The position numbers were made by a program, and so were the translations under genes. DNA of 23,257 nt. Origin: EX4572-165 sp002254885 (GTDB taxonomy: Archaea > Thermoplasmatota > E2 > DHVEG-1). The notes under the pieces are model-generated. The model did not search any database. It worked only from the letters and a program-made list of their open reading frames with translations, and had not been told where the DNA came from. The first letter of the stretch is position 1; each line of letters begins with the position of its first letter. Of this stretch, positions 1-6,628 are shown piece by piece. Where the stretch lies: positions 1 through 23,257 of the forward strand of contig JAOZSQ010000031.1 in NCBI GenBank assembly GCA_029939595.1, read 5' to 3'.

Positions 1-243
1 GACTATCACAAGGAACCTTTTCAACATTATACACCGCTTTAATATTCTCCATTTCATCTGCAACATCTCGTTTATCATCAAATTACATTTCAACGAGAAC
101 ATAGCATAACCTGACATCAAAACATCAGGCAATGAAAATTTAGCATTTTTTGCACGATGATCAGATATCTCCTTAAAACAATCCCTTAACTGTTTTATTA
201 AAGAATCAGCATTCAAATCCTTCCGAATATTAATCTTATCCCA
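1..243 (-). pseudogene. Frameshifted, truncated transposase remnant (ISNCY-like, N-terminal part)
   Basis: Read on the minus strand from about 243, one frame gives DKINIRKDLNADSLIKQLRD, then CFKEISDHRAKNAKFSLPDV and LMSGYAMFSLK. This resembles the start of ISNCY-type transposases common in archaea. After SLKCN the reading must change frame (near 77-82). The second frame gives FDDKRDVADEMENIKAVYN and then VEKVPCDS, the next conserved block of the same family. A few residues normally found between SLK and FDD are missing, so there is a small deletion as well as a frameshift. No good start codon is visible, and an in-frame TAA lies just upstream (250-252). The gene runs off the left edge, so its C-terminal catalytic part cannot be judged. 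Family assignment is from memory of the motif pattern. Confidence 0.6.
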
Positions 244-579
244 TCTACCTTAAGGTATGCTTGTTATCTTTAAGGTATTTTTCCAAAAAAAACGACATAG
301 AAAAAAAATCCGAGTCTTTAACTTGTGTTCACCAATGAAATAGATACAGCTAGAACCATTAAAAGAATCCAATAATATTTTGCGATAACGATAAAAAAAT
401 TTGATGTATATCTCATTAAAAAAACTGCATTTTAGGAGAAAAAGTTTACGAAATAATTTTTCTGAATTTCAAGATTCCTAAGGAGAAAAAAATCATAATG
501 GGAATAGCTGGTAAAAAACTGAAATTATGTAAAGCTTTAAAACATTAAAAATGATTCTTCTATTTGAGGTGAGATTATT
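244..579. other. AT-rich intergenic stretch with decayed sequence
   Basis: No credible gene is visible. TTAAGGTAT occurs twice, near 250 and 270, beside the 5' end of the transposase remnant. AGGAGAAAAA occurs twice, at 434-443 and 481-490. The second copy precedes a 16-codon ATG frame (498-548) that I do not accept as a gene. The right end carries the promoter of the hemerythrin-like gene. Confidence 0.4.
531..543 (+). promoter_or_regulatory. Putative TATA/BRE promoter of hemerythrin-like gene
   Basis: A purine-rich AAAG followed by CTTTAAAAC (535-543) looks like an archaeal BRE/TATA pair. A start site about 26 bases downstream would fall near 565. That would leave a short leader with the Shine-Dalgarno sequence GAGGTGAG (566-573) before the ATG at 580. 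This is inference from position and composition only. Confidence 0.35.
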
Positions 580-1004
580 ATGGCAAAATATTACATAAAA
601 GATTTTCAAGAGGAACATAAAAACATACTTGCAGCACTTGACGATCTTGAAAAAACCTTAAATTGACAACAGATAATGATGAAAAAATAAATACAATAAA
701 AAAATTCTTTGAAGATTATTTTGAATACGTTCAAAATCATATAACTCGTGAGGATATGCTCTATAAATATTTTGAAAAAAAAATTGAGGAACAGACAATG
801 TTAGAGGTCCTTGTTACTTCAAAGACAGTAATAACAGAGGAAGTAAAAAAACTCAAGGATTTAACAGGTAATAATGATTCAGAAAGTATTCTTAAAACAA
901 CAAAGGAATTTATTGAAAATATCAAAGAGAGAATATCTATCGAAGAAGATGCTATTTTTTCTACGGCTGATTTATATTGTTTTGATGGAGAATTTGAAAT
1001 ATAA
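580..1004 (+). pseudogene. Hemerythrin-like (HHE) protein interrupted by a -1 frameshift
   Basis: ATG 580 has a good Shine-Dalgarno sequence (GAGGTGAG, 566-573). The first frame encodes MAKYYIKDFQEEHKNILAAL, then DDLEKTLN and a stop at 664-666. The frame shifted by -1 continues the same helical protein to 1004, with FFEDYFEYVQNHITREDMLY and later ISIEEDAIF. The junction lies at a run of six A (650-655). One additional A would give an unbroken reading LEKNLKLTTDND. EEH in the first helix and the HxxxE of NHITRE fit hemerythrin-type iron ligands. The third and fourth helices lack the usual histidines, so iron binding would be incomplete even after repair. The break may be a sequencing or assembly error, true decay, or ribosomal slippage. 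An eight-T run follows the stop (1005-1012). Confidence 0.5.
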
Positions 1005-1220
1005 TTTTTTTTCACGTTTAATTTTTGTACTCTACAATAATAAAAATGAAAATAGTTCAAAGCCGCAACATTGGGCATTGTATGGAAATTAATAAAATCA
1101 GCATTAATACAGATCAGATCAAAAAATGGCAATCAGTAATCTTTTTTTATTTATCAATTCATTACACTCAATAATGCATATTAAGAAAAAAAGGTTTATT
1201 GAAGAGGATATGGTGAAAAA

Positions 1221-1496
1221 ATGACATGTTTTATTATTAGCTATGAAGCAGCAACAAAAGAAAGCAATAAGGTCATAATAAAAACAATTCAAAACTATAA
1301 GATTAATAATCAAATATTTGAGAACACCTGGGCTGTTGTCACTGATGATGAGGCAACAGATATCCGGGATGCATTGAAACAAGTGATCAGTTCAGATGAC
1401 AGGATTTTTGTGATGAAATCAGGTGCTGAGGCAGGTTGGGCAAATGTGATTTGTGAGAAAAGCTGGTTACATGAATATCTCATGAATGAATATTAA
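1221..1496 (+). CDS. SinR-like / Cas2-VapD-fold small protein
   Basis: This 91-residue protein resembles the SinR family of small ferredoxin-fold proteins related to Cas2 and VapD. It has an N-terminal beta strand (TCFIISYE), a helix, a central strand with NTWAVVTDDEATDIRDAL, and then SSDDRIFVMKSGAEAGWANV. Those two blocks match the family pattern of 'STWIV...IRD.L...D.NDELLV..L.GEAAW'. Its length is typical. The start at 1221 follows a GAGGATATGGTG stretch that can act as ribosome binding site. The stop overlaps the start proposed for the methyltransferase downstream, so the two may be co-translated. There is no CRISPR array and no other cas gene in the window, so a role in adaptation is not supported. 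Family members are mostly uncharacterised; the function is unknown. Confidence 0.55.
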   Translation: MTCFIISYEAATKESNKVIIKTIQNYKINNQIFENTWAVVTDDEATDIRDALKQVISSDDRIFVMKSGAEAGWANVICEKSWLHEYLMNEY

Positions 1497-2136
1497 ATTG
1501 GCAAACATCATGCAATCAAATGAAAAAAGTTTTCATTATAATTCATTAAAGATTAATCTTCATTATGAGGTCTATGAACCTTCAGAAGATACATTTCTTC
1601 TTTTAGATTCAATAATTGTTGAAAATGATCAAAACATCTTAGAAATAGGGGCAGGAACTGGTATTATTTCTCTTGTTTGTGCTCAAAAAGGAGCCCAAGT
1701 CATATGTTCAGATGTCAACCCATATGCAATAGAAACCATTAATAAAAACATCAAAGAAAACCAAAAGCAATTGAAAGGATCAATTGAGGTAAGAACTGGT
1801 GATCTCTTTGAAATAGTGGAAGAAAAAGAAACATTTGATATCATTATTTTTAATCCACCTTATCTTCCAACAACAAAAGAGGAAAAGAAAGGAATTTCTG
1901 AATGGTATGCAAAATCATTTGATGGGGGACCAATGGGCCTTACGGTAACCATAAAATTCCTAAAACAATTGAAATCATATTTAAAAAAAGATGGAAAAGC
2001 ATTTTTTATTTATAGCTCTCTTTCAAAGAAAGAACAATTAGAACAAACATTAAAGTCATTATCTTTAAAATATACTATTATTAAGCAGCTTAGATGTGAC
2101 GATGAAATCCTAAGTATCTATCAAATCTCTTTCTAA
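1486..2136 (+). CDS. HemK2/PrmC-type class I methyltransferase (probable release-factor or protein N5-glutamine methyltransferase)
   Basis: The protein has the features of archaeal HemK2/Mtq2 enzymes, which methylate the GGQ glutamine of release factor aRF1 using S-adenosylmethionine. It has the N-terminal signature YEPSEDTFLLL (30-40), motif I ILEIGAGTGI (51-60), the acidic ribose-binding residue in CSDVNPYA, and the catalytic NPPYLPT (123-129). The length of 216 residues is that of the small archaeal form without the extra N-terminal domain of bacterial PrmC. ATG 1486 overlaps the upstream gene by 11 bases. ATG 1510 is an in-frame alternative that would remove eight poorly conserved residues. 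Archaeal and eukaryotic relatives need a Trm112 partner, which is not in the window. Substrate is inferred from the family. The gene ends 13 bases from the convergent tyrS. Confidence 0.8.
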   Translation: MNIKLANIMQSNEKSFHYNSLKINLHYEVYEPSEDTFLLLDSIIVENDQNILEIGAGTGIISLVCAQKGAQVICSDVNPYAIETINKNIKENQKQLKGSIEVRTGDLFEIVEEKETFDIIIFNPPYLPTTKEEKKGISEWYAKSFDGGPMGLTVTIKFLKQLKSYLKKDGKAFFIYSSLSKKEQLEQTLKSLSLKYTIIKQLRCDDEILSIYQISF

Positions 2137-2149
2137 TATTAAGAAACTT

Positions 2150-3193
2150 TTATCTAGTGATAATTCCAAGGTTTTTCATGGTTTCATATGCCTCAGTATG
2201 TCTATTGAAATAGTCATGAATAGGCTCCAATATCTGATTAAGATGCATCGTTGCCGCATTTTTTAGATCCAGAGGATGCAAACCTTCAATAAAGGCTTGT
2301 TCAAGTATATCATATGATGCAAATTCAAGGTTTCCACCGAATTTCTCAGGACGATTAATACAAAATACTTCATCACCTAATTCTGGAAAAATTACAAACT
2401 TACACATTTCAAGAACGGGGTTACCTTCAACGATCTTTTCAGGACAATATGCTTTTTTCATTTTCCTTTTAATTTCATCGGGTTGATCATGAATAGAAAT
2501 CATAGAATCAGGTTTACTCTTACTCATTTTTACATCAGTAGGATCCATCCTGCTTCCTGCTTGAAGACCTGTTAAAAGGGGTGTATGAATTGCAACTGGT
2601 GGTTTTTTATTTATTTTTTTTGCTATGTCTCTTGCGAGCATATGAGCATGTCGTTGATCCATACCACCATAAGCTACATCAACATTAAGGTAAAAGATAT
2701 CTGAAACTTGCATCGCAGGATAAAAAAGTTTAGAAAGATCACGTTCAGCCTCTGCTTCATCTCTGCCCATTATATCCATTGCTCTTTTTACACGAGCAAC
2801 TGAGGTGGATTTAGATGCACGAAGAACTTGTTCCCAGTAATCCGAATCGCCTACATAATCGCTAGCATAGATAAAATCAACCTGATCTTTATTAACGCCC
2901 ATCGCAGCAAAACAATCCTCCATGTATTTTCCACACATCTTGATTTTTTCAATATCTCCACCAAGTTTATCGTTGATGTATGCATGCCAATCAGCAAGGA
3001 GTACCTTAAACTCAAATCCACAAGCGAGAAAATCTTTTATTTTATTTGTACAAATCTTCCAACCAAGATGCACTGTTCCTGATGGTTCAAATCCGATGTA
3101 ACCTCTTGGATGATTTTTTTGTAAAACAGTTTCTAATTCAGAAGGAGTGACAACCTCAACTGTATTTTTTATAAGAGTCTCCATTTTATTCAT
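2150..3193 (-). CDS. tyrS: Tyrosyl-tRNA synthetase (archaeal type)
   Basis: This class I aminoacyl-tRNA synthetase charges tRNA-Tyr in the cytoplasm. Numbered from the start chosen here, it has GFEPSG (34-39), the HIGH-equivalent HLGW (42-45), MQVSDIFYLNVDVAYGGMDQ (161-180), and a full KMSKS signature (222-226). These are laid out as in archaeal TyrRS, with the short 347-residue length and no bacterial S4 domain. The open frame extends upstream to 3274 but would overlap purB. The ATG at 3193 is preferred because GGTGA stands nine bases before it and the extra 27 residues do not resemble the family. Another ATG lies three codons further in. The gene follows purB by 28 bases, so the two are probably co-transcribed. 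I see no defects in catalytic residues. Confidence 0.93.
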   Translation of the reverse strand: MNKMETLIKNTVEVVTPSELETVLQKNHPRGYIGFEPSGTVHLGWKICTNKIKDFLACGFEFKVLLADWHAYINDKLGGDIEKIKMCGKYMEDCFAAMGVNKDQVDFIYASDYVGDSDYWEQVLRASKSTSVARVKRAMDIMGRDEAEAERDLSKLFYPAMQVSDIFYLNVDVAYGGMDQRHAHMLARDIAKKINKKPPVAIHTPLLTGLQAGSRMDPTDVKMSKSKPDSMISIHDQPDEIKRKMKKAYCPEKIVEGNPVLEMCKFVIFPELGDEVFCINRPEKFGGNLEFASYDILEQAFIEGLHPLDLKNAATMHLNQILEPIHDYFNRHTEAYETMKNLGIITR

Positions 3194-3221
3194 ATCTTTT
3201 TTCACCAAATATCTATTATCA

Positions 3222-4571
3222 TTATTTCCGATCAATTTTAATAATAACTCGATCAATAATCTGATCAGTTGCACCTAGATAGTTCATAGGATCTAATGCA
3301 TGATCAACTTCTTTTTTTGTTAACAGGGATAAATTCTTAGGATCTTCTAAAAACATTTCTTTAAGGGTTTTCTTTTCTTGCACTGCTTTAATTGCAGTTG
3401 TACGCATCAGCTCATGAGCGTCCCCTCGTCCCATTCCCTTTCCAATGAGGGCGGTCATTAGTGATTCGGCCATAGGAAGTCCCTTTGAAATCTTCATGTT
3501 TTCTTTCATTCTATCTGGAAATACCATTAGATTTTCAAATACTGATGTCATCTTAAAAACTATCCAATCTGTAAGAATAAAACAGTGTGGAATAATGAAT
3601 CGTTCATTAGATGAGTTACAGAGATCTCTTTCATGCCATTGAACGGCATTTTCTAATGTTGGATAAATAAAACTACGGACAAGACGAGCAAGCCCACTGA
3701 TCTGTTCACTAGTAATAGGATTTCTTTTATGAGGCATAGTTGAGGATCCGACTTGTTTTTTTACATCAAAAGATTCGGCAACTTCTCCTATTTCATCACG
3801 TTGAAGATTTCTTATTTCAGTAGAAAATTTTTCCATACTTGTAGCAATATTAGCAAGACAACAAATAAGTTCATTATAACGATCCCTACAAACAATTTGC
3901 GTGGCAACATCTTCATATCCAAGGTTCAGCTCTTTCATCATTTCCATTTGAAGATCCAATGCATGTTCTCCAAGTGCTGCACCAGTTCCAACTGCCCCTG
4001 AGAGTTTTCCAATATAAATTCTGGATTTAAGCTCATGTAATCGTTCAAGATGACGTTCACATTCCATAGCATAACCTGCCATTTTCAAACCAAATGTAAT
4101 GGGAATGGTATGTTGACCATGGGTTCTTCCAAGCATGACTGTATGTCGATGTTTTTTAATCAGTTTTAAAAGAGAGGTACGTAGATTTTTAATCTCATGT
4201 GATAACATATCCGTTGCATGAATAAATTGAAGCGCGTTTGCTGTATCAACAATATCATAACTTGTTGCACCAAGATGTATATATTTACCAGCATCACCCG
4301 TACATACCTCAGATAATGCTTTTGTAACAGCCATTATATCATGTTTAGTTTCAAGTTCAATTTCTTTAACTCGTTTTACCTTTACCGTTTTTATGTTAGC
4401 TTTTTTAGTGATTTCATCAGCAGCATCTTGAGGAATATTTCCAATGCTTGCATGAGCACGTGCAAGGGCTGCTTCTATCTCTAATAAATACTGCAATCTT
4501 TGCTCTTCTCCAAAAATTGCTTTTATCTCTTTTCTTCCATATCGATAATCAAGGGGACATACAGGATCCAT
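3222..4571 (-). CDS. purB: Adenylosuccinate lyase
   Basis: PurB removes fumarate at two points: from SAICAR in inosinate synthesis and from adenylosuccinate in AMP synthesis. The 449-residue protein carries the fumarase/aspartase superfamily signature GSSTMPHKRNP (275-285), the family blocks TKHDIMA (75-81) and GRTHGQHTIP (148-157), and HERDLCNSSNERF after the signature. Length and order are normal for the family. The ATG at 4571 gives a typical N terminus (MDPVCPLDYRYG). No Shine-Dalgarno sequence is seen upstream. An AT-rich GATTATTAAG lies about 30 bases before the start, which fits a leaderless transcript. tyrS follows downstream on the same strand. Confidence 0.95.
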   Translation of the reverse strand: MDPVCPLDYRYGRKEIKAIFGEEQRLQYLLEIEAALARAHASIGNIPQDAADEITKKANIKTVKVKRVKEIELETKHDIMAVTKALSEVCTGDAGKYIHLGATSYDIVDTANALQFIHATDMLSHEIKNLRTSLLKLIKKHRHTVMLGRTHGQHTIPITFGLKMAGYAMECERHLERLHELKSRIYIGKLSGAVGTGAALGEHALDLQMEMMKELNLGYEDVATQIVCRDRYNELICCLANIATSMEKFSTEIRNLQRDEIGEVAESFDVKKQVGSSTMPHKRNPITSEQISGLARLVRSFIYPTLENAVQWHERDLCNSSNERFIIPHCFILTDWIVFKMTSVFENLMVFPDRMKENMKISKGLPMAESLMTALIGKGMGRGDAHELMRTTAIKAVQEKKTLKEMFLEDPKNLSLLTKKEVDHALDPMNYLGATDQIIDRVIIKIDRK

Positions 4572-4754
4572 AGTAAATCAAACAACAGATATTGAGATGT
4601 ACTTAATAATCTTTACAGAGAAATTATGTTGTTTATATATCTGAAGATGAAGAGAAACAAATTACATTCTTAAATTTAAAAAAATATGGTGCAAAATATG
4701 TGATCCTGTACAACCTAGGTCTTTTTAGAAGAATCTCATATATTTTATTGGAGG

Positions 4755-4792
4755 TTTTCACTGTTTTTCATTATCGTTTCACAATTGTTTCA
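4755..4792 (+). repeat. Direct repeat copy A: phased TTTCA boxes
   Basis: Four TTTCA boxes end at 4760, 4770, 4781 and 4792, a spacing of 10, 11 and 11 bases, so they lie on one face of the helix. The 34-base core (4758-4791) matches copy B at 28 of 34 positions. It ends 17 bases before the TATA-like box at 4809. A protein-binding site is inferred, not shown. Confidence 0.45.
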
Positions 4793-4800
4793 ATGATTTG

Positions 4801-4816
4801 AAGCAACACTTATAAA
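4801..4816 (+). promoter_or_regulatory. Putative archaeal promoter (BRE/TATA)
   Basis: AAGCAACA followed by CTTATAAA (4809-4816) is a good archaeal BRE/TATA candidate. The expected start is about 26 bases downstream, near 4838-4841. No plus-strand coding start follows within the next 100 bases, so the transcript would be non-coding or a long leader. Confidence 0.4.
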
Positions 4817-4837
4817 CAAAGATTTAATTGTCATTGT

Positions 4838-4975
4838 TTAAGCGGAAAAAGGGAGCAGCGCATCATATTATTTTTTCCTCATCTTTTATTTTTGCTGTTT
4901 CCCTATCGTTCCCCTCCAATAAAATTATTTAAATCATCATTTGATGATTTTTATACATTTTTCTTAATTTTTTCA
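4838..4975 (+). ncRNA. Candidate small non-coding RNA
   Basis: A TATA-like box stands at the right distance upstream, and a hairpin plus T-tract stands at the end. Between them is the most GC-rich patch of this gap. GGAA (4844-4847), GGGA (4851-4854) and CAGC (4856-4859) can pair in order with TTCC (4909-4912), TCCC (4900-4903) and GCTG (4894-4897). This forms an interrupted stem around a loop of about 34 bases. It resembles no tRNA, RNase P, SRP or box C/D RNA that I know. It is a prediction from sequence shape only. It could instead be a long 5' leader. Confidence 0.3.
4931..4975 (+). terminator. Hairpin plus T-tract terminator
   Basis: AAATCATCA and TGATGATTT form a near-perfect inverted repeat with a two-base centre (4931-4950). 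It is followed by T-rich sequence including TTTTTC and TTTTTTC up to about 4976. This fits a termination signal for a plus-strand transcript starting near 4838. Confidence 0.4.
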
Positions 4976-5082
4976 TTTGAATTTATTGAATAATTTGTGC
5001 AAGGAAAAATATTGATTTACAGAAAAAATAATCAAATATTCAAATCACTTAGTAACAATAAATTCTTGTTTAGTGTTAAATG

Positions 5083-5118
5083 TTTCATTGTTTTTCACAA
5101 TATTTTCATAATTGTTTC
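5083..5118 (+). repeat. Direct repeat copy B: phased TTTCA boxes
   Basis: This is the second copy of the 34-base element (core 5085-5118), about 327 bases after copy A. TTTCA ends at 5087, 5097 and 5109, and a variant TTTCG ends at 5119. AT-rich TATA-like sequence follows at 5126-5150, so this copy also sits just upstream of a possible promoter. Confidence 0.4.
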
Positions 5119-5241
5119 GCTATTCTTTAATATAATATTCATATAATATTATTACAATTTTACGGGGGTTTTATACAAGAAGAAATGGAAGGTAATGATA
5201 TTTCTCATATAATTTATCAAAAATAAAAAAGGTGATACATA

Positions 5242-5322
5242 ATGAAAAAAAACAAACACAAAATTATTTTATGTATAAAATTTTATATAATATATAACAA
5301 ATATTTTATTAGGTCGATATAA
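5242..5322 (+). CDS. Possible 26-residue leader peptide overlapping the next start (TAATG)
   Basis: ATG 5242 is preceded at eight bases by GGTGAT. The frame encodes MKKNKHKIILCIKFYIIYNK followed by YFIRSI and a TAA whose last base is the first base of the ATG at 5322. The peptide is basic and then hydrophobic, like a short signal sequence or a small membrane peptide. The good ribosome binding site and the one-base stop/start overlap argue for translational coupling or a leader peptide. The very short length and AT-rich composition mean it may be chance. It could also be a decayed duplicate of the signal-peptide end of the downstream gene. Confidence 0.25.
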   Translation: MKKNKHKIILCIKFYIIYNKYFIRSI

Positions 5323-6566
5323 TGAAAATTCGAAAATACTTAATAATCATTTTTATTTTTTCTATATTGTTGTCATTAAATACTCTGTCTGTTTTAGGAG
5401 GTTCATTACCATCAAATTATGAAAATTCAAATGTGCCAATTTACTACACATATTATGTAGATGATGATAATATAGATGGTCCATGGGAAGGCACTAAGCA
5501 ACATCCATATAATAAAATACAGGATGCTATTGACAATGCATACCACTATAATGATGATATCATTTATGTTTATAATGGCACATACAAAGAATGTATTGTA
5601 ATAAACAAAAGTATATCACTTATTGGTGAAAATAAAGACTCCACCATCATTGATGGTGAAAGAAAAGGTAATACCATATGGGTAAGTTATAATTATATAA
5701 AAATATCAGGGTTTAAAGTTATAAACTGTATTGATAACGGTTTCAGTTCCGGTATTCATGTCCGCATGAAACAAGTTCAAATATCTGACTGCATTATTGA
5801 AAGTAATACCTGTGGGATACGAACACATCATTTCAATAATATATCAATAAATAACTGCATAATACGAAATAATTCTGCCCATAGCATTTATGTAATAACT
5901 ACTTCAAATATAACAATAAATAATTGTGACATCTATCAAAATGGTGATCCCGCTGGATATTCAGGCGGGATTAGCATTACCAATTCAGTTGAATATGAAA
6001 CTCAATCCAATATAGTTATTCAGAATTGTAAAATTCATGATAATTTTTATCGTGGTATTTCTGTTGGTAATGGTGGTTGGGATGGATTGGGATATACAAA
6101 TGTTTTAATTGAAAATAATGAGATATATAATAATACTCGTAGTGGTATTCTTATATGGGAAAGTGAAGTATTCATAACTAATAATTTAATATCAAAAAAT
6201 GGTGAAGGGAAAGCTCGGTATGGTGGAATCTTGCTTGAGAATACGAATAGTTTAGTAAAAATCGAAAACAACTCATTTAAAGATAACAATGGATTTGGTA
6301 TACATTTTTTACGATCTACGGGTAATTCAGTTAAATTCAATGATTTCATTGGCAATAACAGACAAATTGGATTTTCATATGAAGATTCAATCACTTCTAG
6401 AAATATTTTGATTGAAAATTATTATGATAATTTAAAAAACCCAATGATGAAAATCTTTTTAGGAGTATGTTATATGAGATATGGAATAGCATCTGAAAAG
6501 GTATTACCAATCTTAATTTTTAACGTTGAATGGAATCCTTCAAAAGAACCCAATTGTTTCTTTTAA
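5322..6566 (+). CDS. Exported parallel beta-helix (NosD-like) repeat protein
   Basis: This 414-residue protein starts with a signal peptide (MKIRKYLIIIFIFSILLSLN, to about residue 26). A YYVDDDN...GPWEGTKQHPYNKIQDAIDNA block (about 44-73) follows, typical of the N-terminal cap of NosD/DUF1565 right-handed beta-helices. Next come repeated short strands of the form 'I.NC.I..N...GI.V', with many Asn and Gly at turns, to about residue 360. The last part, PILIFNVEWNPSKEPN, matches in outline a C-terminal block (NYW ... DWHPA.EPY) that I recall from secreted proteins of Thermoplasmatota. Such proteins are surface or extracellular; many beta-helices bind or cleave polysaccharides, but no catalytic residues can be named. 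AGGT at 5311-5314 may be the ribosome binding site. Confidence 0.75.
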   Translation: MKIRKYLIIIFIFSILLSLNTLSVLGGSLPSNYENSNVPIYYTYYVDDDNIDGPWEGTKQHPYNKIQDAIDNAYHYNDDIIYVYNGTYKECIVINKSISLIGENKDSTIIDGERKGNTIWVSYNYIKISGFKVINCIDNGFSSGIHVRMKQVQISDCIIESNTCGIRTHHFNNISINNCIIRNNSAHSIYVITTSNITINNCDIYQNGDPAGYSGGISITNSVEYETQSNIVIQNCKIHDNFYRGISVGNGGWDGLGYTNVLIENNEIYNNTRSGILIWESEVFITNNLISKNGEGKARYGGILLENTNSLVKIENNSFKDNNGFGIHFLRSTGNSVKFNDFIGNNRQIGFSYEDSITSRNILIENYYDNLKNPMMKIFLGVCYMRYGIASEKVLPILIFNVEWNPSKEPNCFF

Positions 6567-6590
6567 CCAATATTCATACAATTTAACATC

Positions 6591-6622
6591 TGAATGATAA
6601 TATCATTAATTTTTATCATTCA
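6591..6622. terminator. Bidirectional hairpin between convergent genes
   Basis: TGAATGATAA (6591-6600) and TTATCATTCA (6613-6622) are a perfect 10-base inverted repeat with a 12-base spacer. It lies between the ends of the plus-strand beta-helix gene and the minus-strand membrane-protein gene. On the plus strand a run of six T follows shortly after (from about 6631). The position between two stop codons makes a shared transcription stop the best explanation. Confidence 0.5.
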
Positions 6623-6628
6623 AATCAA

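Larger units (their letters stand above)
4572..5241. other. Long AT-rich intergenic region with regulatory-looking elements
   Basis: No long gene is visible on either strand between purB and the small frame at 5242. The region holds two diverged copies of a 34-base repeat (4758-4791 and 5085-5118), a TATA-like box (4809-4816), a GC-richer patch (4841-4917) and a hairpin with T-tract (4931-4975). A plus-strand frame at about 4620-4799 has no convincing start. AT-rich TATA-like runs (5126-5150) follow the second repeat and may serve the exported protein downstream. Confidence 0.5.

Noticed and set aside
498..548. 16-codon frame with upstream AGGAG
   Set aside because: It is very short and low in complexity, the ribosome binding site spacing is long (12 bases), and it lies in decayed sequence beside a transposase remnant.
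1082..1174. 30-codon frame starting MEINKISINT between the hemerythrin-like and SinR-like genes
   Set aside because: It has no ribosome binding site, no recognisable pattern and AT-driven composition.
1221..1496. Possible CRISPR system because of the Cas2-like fold
   Set aside because: No repeat-spacer array or other cas gene is visible on either strand of the window.
3222..3274. Upstream extension of tyrS overlapping purB
   Set aside because: The extra residues are unlike TyrRS, and ATG 3193 has a good ribosome binding site.
4617..4799. Plus-strand frame resembling a winged-helix fragment (EEKQITFLNLKKYGAKYV ...)
   Set aside because: It has no start codon and ends in unrelated sequence. 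The helix-turn-helix likeness is too weak; at most it is a decayed remnant.
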